Source of the DNA: Sediminibacterium sp.
Lineage (GTDB): Bacteria; Bacteroidota; Bacteroidia; Chitinophagales; Chitinophagaceae
DNA: 64,000 bases
Direction: 5' to 3'
Assembly (NCBI RefSeq): GCF_019264485.1
Contig: NZ_JAHVAA010000012.1
Coordinates: forward strand, 220,372-284,371
Shown here one piece after another: positions 17,723 through 26,197 of this stretch. A program made the translations under genes and the position numbers. Position 1 is the stretch's first letter; each line of letters begins with the position of its first letter. The notes under the pieces were generated by a model, which was not told the origin of the DNA, made no database searches, and worked only from the letters and a program-made list of their open reading frames with translations.

Positions 17723-18688
17723 ATGCTGACCAGAAAACTGAACAAAAAAGCCCAGATCAACAATGAAACCGGACTGGGAACCAATACAACGCTAAGTGGC
17801 GGGGGCCGTTTTTTTAACCGAGACGGTAACCCGAATATGGAAGTAATGGGAATGAATTTATGGGAAAGACTAAATATCTACCATTCGCTGCTGACCATGT
17901 CGATGTGGAAATTTCTGCTGGTAGTGGTGGTTTATTTTCTGGGAACCAATCTCATTTTTACGGGTATTTATTACCTGATTGGCATTGAACATCTTGGCGG
18001 ACTCCTGCAGGTACAGGGATTAGAATTATTCGGGGAAGTATTTTTCTTCAGCGCTCAAACTTTTACCACCGTGGGTTATGGACGTATTAATCCGATGGGG
18101 TTTGCCGCCAGTTTTACGGCCTCCATGGAAGCCTTAACAGGCTTAATGACTTTTGCCATTGCAACGGGTATTATGTGGGGCCGTTTTTCAAGACCCAAAG
18201 CCTATATACGGTATAGCAGAAATGCCATTGTTGCACCATTCAGAGAAGGAATTGCACTCATGTTCAGAATGGTGCCTTTTACAAGAAATTACCTGGTAAA
18301 TGTGGAAGTAAAAGTTACGCTGGCCATGCAGGTACAGGAAGACGGACAAACGAAAAATCGTTTTTTCAACATGCCACTCGATATTGCCAAAGCCAATACC
18401 ATGACGGCTAACTGGACACTTGTACATATCATCAATGAAGACAGTCCGATTTATGGTCTAACAAAAGAAGACCTTTCCAATGCACATGCAGAGATGCTGG
18501 TATTTGTGCAGGGTTTTGATGAGAGTTTTTCAAACACAGTGATCTCACGTACTTCTTATACCTACGAAGAATTTGTATATGGTGCAAAATTTCTGCCGAT
18601 GTATCATCCAAGTGAAGATGGGATGAAAACGATACTCCATCTCGATCAGTTGGATGCATATGAACATACAGCATTACCCATTGCTTAA
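17723..18688 (+). CDS. Inward-rectifier potassium channel (KirBac type)
   Basis: The 321-residue protein has the KirBac layout. A cytoplasmic N-terminus is followed by a first membrane helix (WKFLLVVVVYFLGTNLIFTGI) and a pore helix. The selectivity filter is TVGYG at residues 116-120 within FTTVGYGRINP. A second helix comes next (ALTGLMTFAIATGIMWGRFSRP), then a cytoplasmic immunoglobulin-like domain of about 170 residues that gates the channel. The SRPKAYIRYSRNAIVAPF stretch after the second helix is typical of the family. It would conduct K+ across the inner membrane. It is a single gene, divergent from lepA, followed by a perfect inverted repeat before convergent tpiA. Confidence 0.93.
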   Translation: MLTRKLNKKAQINNETGLGTNTTLSGGGRFFNRDGNPNMEVMGMNLWERLNIYHSLLTMSMWKFLLVVVVYFLGTNLIFTGIYYLIGIEHLGGLLQVQGLELFGEVFFFSAQTFTTVGYGRINPMGFAASFTASMEALTGLMTFAIATGIMWGRFSRPKAYIRYSRNAIVAPFREGIALMFRMVPFTRNYLVNVEVKVTLAMQVQEDGQTKNRFFNMPLDIAKANTMTANWTLVHIINEDSPIYGLTKEDLSNAHAEMLVFVQGFDESFSNTVISRTSYTYEEFVYGAKFLPMYHPSEDGMKTILHLDQLDAYEHTALPIA

Positions 18689-18705
18689 GTTTTTAGGTGA
18701 AGGAT

Positions 18706-18756
18706 GGAACACAGATTATCATGATAGATCATAACAATCATGATAATCTGTGTTCC
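18706..18756. terminator. 20-bp perfect inverted repeat between convergent genes
   Basis: GGAACACAGATTATCATGAT (18706-18725) is repeated in exact reverse complement at 18737-18756 around an 11-base loop. It lies between the Kir channel gene and tpiA, which converge, so it can act as a two-way terminator or RNA 3' stabiliser. There is no U-tract. Its internal sequence shows weak 7-base spacing like the heptad arrays. Confidence 0.65.
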
Positions 18757-18786
18757 CTTATGCTGCAAAATTCTGAGACTACTCTC

Positions 18787-19548
18787 TTATTTAAGTGAAT
18801 CAATAATCACTTTAAACTCATCAACTAAAAGTGAAGCACCTCCTACCAGACCACCATCCACATCGGGTTGAGAAAAGAGTTCTTTTGCATTGGAAGCTTT
18901 TACACTGCCTCCGTATAAAATGGTAATGGTGTTGGCTACTAGTTCACCATATTTTTCGGTTAACTGTGCACGGATATAGGCATGCATTTCCTGCGCCTGT
19001 TCGCTACTCGCTGTTTTGCCTGTACCTATGGCCCAGATGGGCTCATATGCAATTACTACCTGCTTTAGCTGATCAGCGCTAAGATGATATAAAGATTCTT
19101 CAAGTTGTGCTGCCACATACGCATTCTGTGTACCGGCTTCCCTGATTTGAAGCGGCTCTCCACAGCAGAAAATGGGTGTGATGTTATGTTCCAGCGCAAT
19201 ATTTAATTTTTCAGCCAGTAACTGGTTGCTTTCATTAAAATATTCCCTTCTTTCAGAATGACCCAATACCACATGTGTAATGCCTAATGACTGCAACATC
19301 AGTACAGAAGTTTCTCCTGTATAAGCACCACTTTTTTTGCTGTAACAGTTTTGTGCAGCAATCGCCATATTTGTATGACCCGCAAGTTTAGCCTGGGCCA
19401 TGGCCAGGTAAGGGGCAGGAACAGCAAATACCACCTGTCTGTTCTCATTCAGTTCATATTTATTGCTCAACAACTGATCGAGCAATTGCTCTCCTTCCGT
19501 AAGGGTAAGATTCATTTTCCAGTTGGCGGCAGCTATTTGTTTCCTCAT
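18787..19548 (-). CDS. tpiA: Triosephosphate isomerase
   Basis: The 253-residue TIM-barrel enzyme shows all catalytic residues: N9 and K11 in ANWKMNLT, H97 in VVLGHSERR, E169 in IAYEPIWAIGTGKTAS, and the phosphate-binding loop YGGSVKASN near the end. It interconverts dihydroxyacetone phosphate and glyceraldehyde 3-phosphate in glycolysis and gluconeogenesis. A TATTTTCG box, one mismatch from the -7 consensus, lies about 20 bases upstream of the start. Length is normal for a bacterial enzyme. Confidence 0.97.
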   Translation of the reverse strand: MRKQIAAANWKMNLTLTEGEQLLDQLLSNKYELNENRQVVFAVPAPYLAMAQAKLAGHTNMAIAAQNCYSKKSGAYTGETSVLMLQSLGITHVVLGHSERREYFNESNQLLAEKLNIALEHNITPIFCCGEPLQIREAGTQNAYVAAQLEESLYHLSADQLKQVVIAYEPIWAIGTGKTASSEQAQEMHAYIRAQLTEKYGELVANTITILYGGSVKASNAKELFSQPDVDGGLVGGASLLVDEFKVIIDSLK

Positions 19549-19587
19549 TGAATTGTTTTTTGAGATGGCGAAAATACGTTTTTTCCT

Positions 19588-19641
19588 CTGTGTTTTTTTC
19601 TGTGTCCTTCCGTGTTCTCAGTGGCAATTAAATGCCACTGA
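19588..19641. repeat. CTCTGTG-type repeats with a 9-bp hairpin
   Basis: T-rich repeats of CTGTGT, CTGTGTCC and CCGTGTT lead into TCAGTGGCA (19618-19626) and its exact complement at 19633-19641. The same words recur at 55.1-55.2 kb and, in part, at 26.14 kb. The element sits between the end of the GlmU-like gene and the start of tpiA and may end the upstream transcript. Confidence 0.55.
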
Positions 19642-19661
19642 AAACAGAGAAGGCACTGAAA

Positions 19662-20819
19662 TTATTTTTCATTTAGATGATGTAAAAAAATTTTTTCTGT
19701 ATCAGTCAGGGCTGCGTTTTTGAGTTTTTTCCAGTTATCAATATCATTCAATGCTTTGTCCATTTTGTATTTCACTCCTTTACAACCCCAGCTGAAATCG
19801 GGAATGATATTGGGTAGTAATCCTTCTCCGAATACATTTGATGAAATACCGATTACCGTTCCGGTGTTAATAGATGAGTTGATGGCGGTGCGTGAATAAT
19901 CGCCCATCATCACTCCACATTTATATCCTGCCTCTAAGTAATTATTAGCCGCTTCATTCCATACTTTAATCATCCCCGCTGTATTCTTCAGGTTACTGTT
20001 ACTGGTACCTGCTCCCCAGTTGCACCACTCACCTATTACTGAATCGCCCATATATCCGTCATGTGCTTTATTGGAATAACCGATCATGATGCTATTCTTT
20101 ATTTCACCACCTGCCATACAATTGGGTCCTAATGAAGTGGCACCATAAATACGGCTATTCATTTTTATTACTGAATTTGCTCCCATGGCAAAAGGCCCCC
20201 TGATAGCAGTGCCTTCCATCACTTCAGCCTGTTTTCCGATATAGATGGGACCTGTTGAGGCATTAAGGATACAATGTTCAATCCTTGCCCCTTCTTCCAC
20301 AAAAATCTGATCGGTACCAATTAATTTATTGGTAGAAGAAATGGTAGCCGACTTTCTTCCTTTGATGACTGTTTCAAAATCTAAGCGAAGCATCCGGTCA
20401 TTCCATTGTACCAGTTGCCAGGGATATTCAAAACGTTCCGCTAAAGGATGATCATGAATATGTGTAAAATGCTGAAGACTTTGTAAGGCTTCAAAAGCTG
20501 CAAAGGGAAAATGATGTTTACCAATGATCAGTCCTTTTTCATCGGCCCAACAGGAGCCGTTTGAAAGCCCCTGCATTTTATCCATCAAATCGGGTGTAGG
20601 TAATACTGCTGCATCAATCCAAATATGTTCAACAGTGTCCGGACAGCCATATAAATCCTGCAGGTAGGCCGCTGTATGTATATAAACAGTCATGCCGGTT
20701 AAGTGCTGCCAGCGTTCGGCCATGGTATATATACCCGTCCGCAGATAAGCCACCGACCTGGTTTTGGTAAGTGGAAAGAGACTGTTCCTGTTTACTGAAT
20801 CGAATAGTACGATTGCCAT
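19662..20819 (-). CDS. GlmU-family sugar nucleotidyltransferase/acetyltransferase-like protein
   Basis: The 385-residue protein belongs to the Bacteroidota-specific GlmU-like family. The N-terminal half is a divergent nucleotidyltransferase domain (LFDSVNRNSLFPLTKTRSVAYLRTGIYTMAERW resembles its first strand and loop). The C-terminal half has hexapeptide repeats forming a left-handed beta helix (IGKQAEVMEGTAIRGPFAMGANSVI, GGEIKNSIMIGYSNKAHDGYMGDSVIG). The family is thought to supply UDP-GlcNAc for the cell wall when a classic GlmU is missing. The gene follows DUF1287 by 34 bases on the same strand. Biochemical role is known from family annotation only. Confidence 0.82.
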   Translation of the reverse strand: MAIVLFDSVNRNSLFPLTKTRSVAYLRTGIYTMAERWQHLTGMTVYIHTAAYLQDLYGCPDTVEHIWIDAAVLPTPDLMDKMQGLSNGSCWADEKGLIIGKHHFPFAAFEALQSLQHFTHIHDHPLAERFEYPWQLVQWNDRMLRLDFETVIKGRKSATISSTNKLIGTDQIFVEEGARIEHCILNASTGPIYIGKQAEVMEGTAIRGPFAMGANSVIKMNSRIYGATSLGPNCMAGGEIKNSIMIGYSNKAHDGYMGDSVIGEWCNWGAGTSNSNLKNTAGMIKVWNEAANNYLEAGYKCGVMMGDYSRTAINSSINTGTVIGISSNVFGEGLLPNIIPDFSWGCKGVKYKMDKALNDIDNWKKLKNAALTDTEKIFLHHLNEK

Positions 20820-20853
20820 CTATCAAACCTACAGGAAAATGATGAAAGATAGG

Positions 20854-21447
20854 TTATCGCGAATACCTGTAATGACCGATGATGGGATAATTAAACAAAC
20901 AGTCTTCCAATACCTGACCGTCACCTATATTATGCACAATGAGATGTCTTTTCTTATCTGCTGATTTTTGCTTTACTACCAATCCAATATGTTTCATGCC
21001 TCTGTTAAGCGACCAGCAAACAATATCGCCGGGTTTATAATCAATGGCATTCTCCGAAACCGGTAATGAAGCACCTGAACGTTTGAAAAAAGTCATGAGG
21101 TTGGGCACCCTTCTGTGATCAATATTTTTATCGGTGCCAGTCATTCTCCATGCCCGCGGGTATTGACTGAAATGATTGCGCATGTCTTCATGTACCAGTT
21201 GCTGTAAATCGATATTGAGTTTTCTGTAAGCACGAATAATAACGTCTGTGCAAACACCCCGATCCACTGGTACATCTCCGTTCGGATAAGCTATAGAATA
21301 ATAAGAAAGATCGTATGTTACTTTTTGTCTGACGAGCGTTGCGGCCGAGTCTGCCAGACGGTAGCAAAAATCGTTCTGAGCAACAGCATCATAAAAGCAG
21401 ATCAGAAAAATAAAAACAAAGCAGTTTTGTTTCAAGGTACCGGGCAT
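20854..21447 (-). CDS. DUF1287 exported protein
   Basis: The 197-residue protein has a signal peptide ending DAVAQ. It has the DUF1287 (YijF-type) motifs: VPVDRGVCTDVIIRAYR, FFKRSGASLP, YKPGDIVCWSL and KHIGLVV. The Cys, His and neighbouring Asp recall the NlpC/P60-like cysteine peptidase fold, so a peptidoglycan amidase or peptidase role is possible, but it has not been shown for this family. It is likely co-transcribed with the GlmU-like gene 34 bases downstream. Confidence 0.85.
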   Translation of the reverse strand: MPGTLKQNCFVFIFLICFYDAVAQNDFCYRLADSAATLVRQKVTYDLSYYSIAYPNGDVPVDRGVCTDVIIRAYRKLNIDLQQLVHEDMRNHFSQYPRAWRMTGTDKNIDHRRVPNLMTFFKRSGASLPVSENAIDYKPGDIVCWSLNRGMKHIGLVVKQKSADKKRHLIVHNIGDGQVLEDCLFNYPIIGHYRYSR

Positions 21448-21596
21448 GGCTTCTTCTTTCCCCTGAAATGCAGTCGCGCTCTGTTTACATAAAAATAATT
21501 GTTAATTCGATAAGCCTTCTTTGCTTTCGCAGTAAGGTTGAAGACTACAGGATTGCTGTTTTATAACAAATTGATTTCCACTCTTCTCTAACGCCT

Positions 21597-21695
21597 TTGT
21601 TGGTTGCCTGACCAACAATTATATTTAGAAAGAATACGCAATACAGGTGCCAGTTTGGTTTCTTGAAAAAAACGTTGTTGGTCAGGCGACCAACA
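21597..21695. repeat. Paired REP-like palindromes in inverted orientation
   Basis: The first hairpin is TTGTTGGT-TGCCTG-ACCAACAA at 21597-21618. The second is TGTTGGTC-AGGC-GACCAACA at 21676-21695. The second, read on the other strand, is GTTGGTCGCCTGACCAAC, one base different from the first. The two are therefore inverted copies about 57 bases apart, the organisation of BIME/REP doublets. No REP-associated transposase was seen in the window. Confidence 0.6.
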
Positions 21696-21700
21696 TCGGC

Positions 21701-21735
21701 TGTACCCGGTACGGGAATCGAACCCGTCTTTCCTG
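21701..21735 (-). pseudogene. tRNA 3'-half remnant (T-arm and acceptor tail)
   Basis: On the minus strand ACGGGTTCGATTCCCGT is a complete T-arm, 17 bases identical to that of the adjacent tRNA-Leu. It continues into ACCGGGTAC, an acceptor-like 3' strand, but no 5' half, D-arm or anticodon arm precedes it. The debris could come from a truncated tRNA array or an old integration site at a tRNA 3' end. Confidence 0.6.
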
Positions 21736-21740
21736 AAAAC

Positions 21741-21772
21741 AAAAAAGTCGCTCAATATTTGAACGACTTTTT
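21741..21772 (-). terminator. Intrinsic terminator of tRNA-Leu
   Basis: A 14-bp stem with one mismatch (AAAAAGTCG... with ...CGACTTTTT) and a 3-base loop starts next to the tRNA-Leu 3' end and ends in T on the minus strand. Confidence 0.8.
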
Positions 21773-21773
21773 G

Positions 21774-21859
21774 TGCCCCAGACGGGAATCGAACCCGTAC
21801 TCGCGTTTCGGCGAACAGGATTTTAAGTCCTGCGTGTCTACCAGTTCCACCACCGGGGC
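21774..21859 (-). tRNA. tRNA-Leu (TAA)
   Basis: The 86-nt gene has the long variable arm of a class II tRNA. The acceptor stem is GCCCCGG/CTGGGGC with discriminator A. The anticodon stem CAGGA/TCCTG encloses CTTAAAA, giving anticodon TAA for UUA (and UUG) codons. CCA is not encoded. Confidence 0.95.
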
Positions 21860-21865
21860 AGGTGG

Positions 21866-21901
21866 TCAAAAAAAATCCCGTCACGCATGACGGACGGGAT
21901 T
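21866..21901 (-). terminator. Intrinsic terminator of tRNA-Gly
   Basis: AATCCCGTC and GACGGGATT form a 9-bp stem with a T-run of eight on the minus strand, four bases after the tRNA-Gly 3' end. The loop can extend the pairing (CCGTCATGCGTGACGG). Confidence 0.8.
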
Positions 21902-21905
21902 ACTG

Positions 21906-21978
<73 letters not shown>

Positions 21979-22050
21979 AGTCGATATAAGAACTAAATTG
22001 GGAGTGCAAAAATAGGATTCTACAACTCCTGACAAAATTTTTATTGGATT

Positions 22051-22254
22051 TTATTTGTATTCAGGGTTGTATTTACTGCTACCCTGCACTTCTACATCGG
22101 GCTTGCCTTTATAACGCTGGTTATACAGACGATAACATCCACCTAAAACAAAAGCAAGGATACAAAACACTTGCAGATAGAAGAGAAAACGTGATGAATT
22201 CACCCAGTTTCTGGTAAAATCTTTTTCCTGTGCGGCTTGTTGTTCGTTCGACAT
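22051..22254 (-). CDS. Small single-helix membrane protein
   Basis: Starting at MSNEQQAAQEKD the product has 67 residues. It has a charged N-terminus, one membrane helix (FLFYLQVFCILAFVLGGCYRLY) and a short positively charged then polar tail. The start is supported by a TATTTTTG box 18 bases upstream; a longer frame would begin inside the neighbouring GT2 gene. Its cysteine lies inside the helix and is not a lipobox in position. Function is unknown. Confidence 0.6.
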   Translation of the reverse strand: MSNEQQAAQEKDFTRNWVNSSRFLFYLQVFCILAFVLGGCYRLYNQRYKGKPDVEVQGSSKYNPEYK

Positions 22255-22271
22255 AGTTTTGAATTGCTGTG

Positions 22272-22279
22272 CAAAAATA
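22272..22279 (-). promoter_or_regulatory. Putative -7 box (TATTTTTG)
   Basis: Exact TAnnTTTG on the minus strand, 17 bases before the small membrane protein gene. No -33 match was found at standard spacing. Confidence 0.4.
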
Positions 22280-22294
22280 AGGCAGCAGGTTTGA

Positions 22295-23326
22295 TTATAA
22301 AATCTTTCTGCCAACAATTTCCTGAAAACGGGTTTGTTTCCTGATAAAATATTTCCATACTACAGTGCCCGTATACACGCCCACCAACTGTTTCATGGGT
22401 TTTGGCGCTTGCCCGCTTTTTTGCGCTCTGCCTTTACACCATATAAGTACCACGGCCCAGTGCGCTTTTACAATAGCTTTAAAAAAGTCAGTATCTCCCG
22501 CAAATAAGCCCTTCCAGGCCGATATACCATCGAGCGTAAACCGCAGTGGCAGTTTCCAGAGTTTTTCTTTCCAATGCAGGTTTTTCCCGAGCATCAGCAG
22601 GTTATTTCTGAAATTCAGGAACACTTTGCGCCCCCCTCTCGGCAGGGTGCCGGCACCTACATGGTATACTACAGACTGTGGACAGCTCATAATCCTGTAA
22701 CCGGCCAGTTGCATCCGCCAGCAGAGATCAATTTCTTCCTGATGCGCAAAAAAACTGTCATCAAGTCCGCCCAGTTCATGGTATACTTTTGCCCTTACAA
22801 ACATGGATGCCCCCGATGCCCAGAAAACGGGCTGGGGATCGTTGTACTGTCCTTCATCTTTCTCACAAATATCAAACACCCTTCCCCTTGAAAATGGGTA
22901 ACCCAGGCTGTCGATCCAGCCACCGGCGGCACCGGCATATTCAAATAATGCAGGATGGTGATAGGATAATATTTTAGGCTGACAGGCCGCAATTGTTGTA
23001 TCGCTTTCCAGCATAGTAATTATGGGTTCTATCCAATCTGGCGTTACCGATACATCCGAATTTAATAACACATAATAATCTGCTGCTACCTGTTTCAGGG
23101 CCCAGTTATAACCACCTGCAAAACCCTGATTGCTGAGGTTGTACAGACATTCAATTGCCGGATAATTGTTTTTCACATAATCCATTGAATCATCTGTAGA
23201 GGCATTGTCGGCCACCACTACCCTTTTATTCGAATAGGTTGATGCCATTACAGAAGGAAGAAAAGTTTCCAGGTAATTCCTTCCATTATAATTAAGGATA
23301 ACAATCGCTACTGAGGGATGAGACAA
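22295..23326 (-). CDS. GT2 glycosyltransferase (rhamnosyltransferase-like)
   Basis: The 343-residue enzyme has the GT-A domain of GT2: VAIVILNYNGRNYLETFLPS, VVVADNASTDDSMDYV, YYVLLNSDVSVTPDW with the metal-binding acidic pair region, and FFAHQEEIDLCWRMQLAGYRI, the acceptor/base motif typical of the GT2 ED-type rhamnosyl or galactofuranosyl transferases. No clear transmembrane segment is present, so a cytoplasmic or peripheral enzyme adding a sugar to a surface glycan is likely. It stands apart from the other glycan genes; a heptad array lies upstream of its start. Confidence 0.85.
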   Translation of the reverse strand: MSHPSVAIVILNYNGRNYLETFLPSVMASTYSNKRVVVADNASTDDSMDYVKNNYPAIECLYNLSNQGFAGGYNWALKQVAADYYVLLNSDVSVTPDWIEPIITMLESDTTIAACQPKILSYHHPALFEYAGAAGGWIDSLGYPFSRGRVFDICEKDEGQYNDPQPVFWASGASMFVRAKVYHELGGLDDSFFAHQEEIDLCWRMQLAGYRIMSCPQSVVYHVGAGTLPRGGRKVFLNFRNNLLMLGKNLHWKEKLWKLPLRFTLDGISAWKGLFAGDTDFFKAIVKAHWAVVLIWCKGRAQKSGQAPKPMKQLVGVYTGTVVWKYFIRKQTRFQEIVGRKIL

Positions 23327-23370
23327 GGAAAATGGTTTAGTTGCGAAAATAAGGAGAAAGAGAGGGAGTT

Positions 23371-23456
23371 GAATAATGAATATCGAATAATGAATATTGA
23401 ATTTCCAGGTGAGATATCTGTTTACATGGAAATTCGATATTCATTATTCAATATTT
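23371..23456. repeat. Heptad array hairpin, arms differing by two units (GAATATC type)
   Basis: Left arm: GAATAAT, GAATATC, GAATAAT, GAATATT, GAATTTC (23371-23405). Right arm: GAAATTC, GATATTC, ATTATTC, AATATTT (23429-23456). The right arm in reverse complement equals the left arm after removal of exactly 14 bases, i.e. two units. The element lies between the 3' end of the serine hydrolase gene and the GT2 start, both minus strand. Confidence 0.85.
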
Positions 23457-24598
23457 TACATCCCTGCCTGCATTCCCCAATTAATCAAATAGCGTACTTC
23501 CTTGGGTACGGTGCGCTCGCGGATTTTGGAAGTTTTTTCTCCGAGCCTCACAATGACAGTTTTTTCGGAGGGGATAACAATAATATACTGACCCAATATT
23601 CCCCTTGCATAAAATACCTCAGGATTTACCGGATCAATCCACCACTGGTAGCCATAATAATCACAGGCTTTGCCTTTTAAATCGATGATACCGCAGGGTT
23701 TAATGGAACTGGCCCAGTATGCACTGTCGATAATAGCGGTTCCGTTCCATTTGCCACTGTCGAGCATCAGCTTACCGATCCGGGCAAAATCGCGCACATT
23801 TGAATTGAAACAACAATAGGCTTTGGTATGTCCTTTTTCTTTATCGGTACTCCATAATGCAGGATGTTCTGCACCCATGGGTTGCCAGAGTTTTTGTGAC
23901 GCATAATCGCTTAGGCTTTGCCCAGTAGCTTTTTCTAATAAAAGACCCAACAATTGCGTATCCCCACTTTTATAAGAATGTACCGATCCGGGTTTGTCTT
24001 TCATTTTTACACCGGTGGCTGTTGCATATACGTCATTGCCATAATAGGCTTCAGAAGTAACAGAGAAGAGGTCCCAATACGATTCGTTCCAATCTGTTCC
24101 GCTACTCATGGTCAGCAGGTCTACAATTCGTACGGCGGCTTTTTCTTCTGTTTTAAATTCCGGCAAATAATTACCCACTGGTTCTTCGAGGGATTTAATT
24201 TTTCCTTCTTTCAAAGCCACACCAATCAATAAGCTGGTAATACTTTTGGCCACGGAAAAAGATCCCGATTTAGAACTGTCGCTATAGCCTTTCCAGTATT
24301 TTTCAAAAACCACCTGGTTATCACGTATCATCAGCAATCCAACTGAACCGAGTTCTTCCAGTAAAGCATTGAGTGTATCGGGATATGCTAATTTGTTATA
24401 ATCAGCAGCTTCAGTCCATGGTTGTGGGGCAGCTACAGCTACTTCGTTATTACTGAATTTTTTATAATCATCTATATTGGCAAAATTGTAGCGGATAGCG
24501 GTAAAAAGAAAGGTTTTACCAGATACAAATGCATAGGCACTAAAACCAATGACAATGATGAGTATGATCCATAATACCCTGCGGAAGAATTTTTTCAT
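23456..24598 (-). CDS. Membrane-anchored serine hydrolase, class C beta-lactamase fold (NylB-like)
   Basis: The 380-residue protein starts with a signal anchor (FFRRVLWIILIIVIGFSAYAFV). It contains S115-V-A-K118 (SxxK nucleophile and base) and YKSGD in place of the YxN motif, which resembles 6-aminohexanoate-dimer hydrolase relatives. The C-terminal segment has YARGILGQYIIVIPSEKTVIVRLG in place of KTG. Phrases such as YGNDVYATATGVKMKDKPG and GKLMLDSGKW are frequent in this esterase group. The natural substrate is unknown; a periplasmic amidase or esterase is likely. The stop overlaps the end of the heptad array. Confidence 0.82.
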   Translation of the reverse strand: MKKFFRRVLWIILIIVIGFSAYAFVSGKTFLFTAIRYNFANIDDYKKFSNNEVAVAAPQPWTEAADYNKLAYPDTLNALLEELGSVGLLMIRDNQVVFEKYWKGYSDSSKSGSFSVAKSITSLLIGVALKEGKIKSLEEPVGNYLPEFKTEEKAAVRIVDLLTMSSGTDWNESYWDLFSVTSEAYYGNDVYATATGVKMKDKPGSVHSYKSGDTQLLGLLLEKATGQSLSDYASQKLWQPMGAEHPALWSTDKEKGHTKAYCCFNSNVRDFARIGKLMLDSGKWNGTAIIDSAYWASSIKPCGIIDLKGKACDYYGYQWWIDPVNPEVFYARGILGQYIIVIPSEKTVIVRLGEKTSKIRERTVPKEVRYLINWGMQAGM

Positions 24599-24890
24599 GG
24601 CAACAAATTATGGTATTGAAATTAAGGTTTTTTATGATCCGACACCCTAGCTGCTGATTTTAAAAGCCGCGGATGCGTCAGAAAACACCTGCTTAAATCA
24701 TGGCCTAAATAATATCCCCGACATCTATTGCTTACCTTTCAGTCAAGTTCTTTATCTTGCACTTAGAAAACAGCTTATGCATTTCCTGCGCCTTAATCTT
24801 GATTTCCTCGATCATCCTTGTAACTAAGGATATTTTTTCATTTGTTTTCTTCTCATTAAGCGTCTCTATTTTTTATTTAAAAAGGCATTT

Positions 24891-26123
24891 ATGCTTACTC
24901 ATACTATTTCAGCCAATACCGCTGCGTATTTGCAGTTGGAGGAACAATACGGTGCACATAACTATCATCCCCTTCCAGTTGTACTGGAAAAAGGAGAAGG
25001 TGTTTTTCTATGGGATGTAGATGGCAAACGTTACTACGATTTTTTAAGTGGTTATTCAGCCGTGAACCAGGGGCATTGTCATCCACGCATTATTCGAGCA
25101 CTTACTACACAGGCACAAAAACTCACGCTTACTTCCCGTGCCTTTCACAATAACCTGTTGGGTGAATATGCACGCTTTATCAGCTCCTATTTTGGATACG
25201 ATAAAGTGTTACCCATGAATACGGGTGTGGAAGGTGGTGAAACCGCCATTAAACTGGCCCGCAGGTGGGCTTATACCCAAAAAGGTGTTCCGGAAAACAA
25301 GGCAAAAATTCTTTTTGCAGAAGGTAATTTCTGGGGAAGAACACTGGCGGCTATTTCATCCTCCAGTGACCCCAGCAGTTACAAAGGTTTTGGTCCTTAT
25401 ATGCCAGGGTTTGAACTGGTTCCTTACAATGATACCATTGCACTCGAAAAAGCGTTGCAGGATAAAAATGTAGCCGCTTTTATGGTGGAACCCATACAGG
25501 GTGAAGCCGGAGTGGTAGTACCCGATGATGGGTATTTAAAAACAGTAAGGGCCCTCTGTACCGAATATAATGTATTATTTATTGCAGATGAAATACAGAC
25601 AGGATTGGCCCGCACCGGTAAAATGCTGGCCTGCGATCATGAGTCTGTACAACCCGATATACTGGTATTGGGTAAAGCACTCAGCGGTGGTGTATTACCT
25701 GTTTCTGCAGTACTGGCCAATGATGAAGTGATGCTGAATATTAAACCGGGGGAACATGGTTCAACCTACGGTGGCAACCCATTGGCCTGTGCAGTTGCAA
25801 TGGAGGCACTCACTGTTTTAAAAGAGGAGAAAATGGCGGAAAATGCCGAAGCAATGGGAGATTTATTAAGATCGGAACTTCATCAACTTCAATCTCCTTT
25901 TATCAAAATAATTCGTGGCAAAGGTTTATTAAATGCCATCGTTATTGAACACCCCAATCTTGATGCGTCGTGGGATATATGTCTGGCACTAAAAGAAAAC
26001 GGTTTATTGGCCAAACCCACACATGGCGATAAAATACGTTTCGCTCCTCCACTGGTAATTACAGCAGATCAGGTAAAAGAAGCAGTGGAGATCATTGGCC
26101 GCTCGTTGAAGACGCTGGGGTAA
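24891..26123 (+). CDS. rocD: Ornithine aminotransferase
   Basis: The 410-residue class III PLP-dependent aminotransferase matches ornithine delta-aminotransferase. Features include [18 protein letters not shown] near the N-terminus, [17 protein letters not shown], the PLP-contacting [16 protein letters not shown] and the Schiff-base lysine K262 in LGKALSGG. It transfers the delta-amino group of ornithine to 2-oxoglutarate, giving glutamate semialdehyde for proline or glutamate. It is a single gene; a TATCTTGC sequence, near the -7 consensus, lies about 130 bases upstream. A perfect 20-bp inverted repeat follows. Confidence 0.93.
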   Translation: MLTHTISANTAAYLQLEEQYGAHNYHPLPVVLEKGEGVFLWDVDGKRYYDFLSGYSAVNQGHCHPRIIRALTTQAQKLTLTSRAFHNNLLGEYARFISSYFGYDKVLPMNTGVEGGETAIKLARRWAYTQKGVPENKAKILFAEGNFWGRTLAAISSSSDPSSYKGFGPYMPGFELVPYNDTIALEKALQDKNVAAFMVEPIQGEAGVVVPDDGYLKTVRALCTEYNVLFIADEIQTGLARTGKMLACDHESVQPDILVLGKALSGGVLPVSAVLANDEVMLNIKPGEHGSTYGGNPLACAVAMEALTVLKEEKMAENAEAMGDLLRSELHQLQSPFIKIIRGKGLLNAIVIEHPNLDASWDICLALKENGLLAKPTHGDKIRFAPPLVITADQVKEAVEIIGRSLKTLG

Positions 26124-26135
26124 CAGAGGAGGAAA

Positions 26136-26196
26136 GAACAGAGAAACAGAGGAATAATATCATTTCGAAATTGAACATTCCTCTGTTTCTCTGTTC
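26136..26196. terminator. 20-bp perfect inverted repeat (ACAGAGA type) between convergent genes
   Basis: GAACAGAGAAACAGAGGAAT (26136-26155) pairs exactly with 26177-26196 around a 21-base loop. It follows rocD and meets the end of the convergent membrane protein gene. Inside each arm ACAGAG recurs every 7-9 bases, linking it to the repeats at 19.6 and 55.1 kb. Confidence 0.7.
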
Positions 26197-26197
26197 A

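Larger units (their letters stand above)
21448..21773. other. Intergenic region upstream of DUF1287 with REP-like palindromes and tRNA debris
   Basis: This 326-base gap contains no coding gene. It holds two related palindromes in inverted orientation (21597-21618 and 21676-21695), a tRNA 3'-half remnant (21701-21735) and the terminator of tRNA-Leu (21741-21772), each listed separately. Short open frames across it are antisense products of the tRNA sequences. Confidence 0.7.

Noticed and set aside
24757..24890. Small gene upstream of rocD
   Set aside because: The hydrophobic frame overlaps the rocD start and has no promoter or family support.
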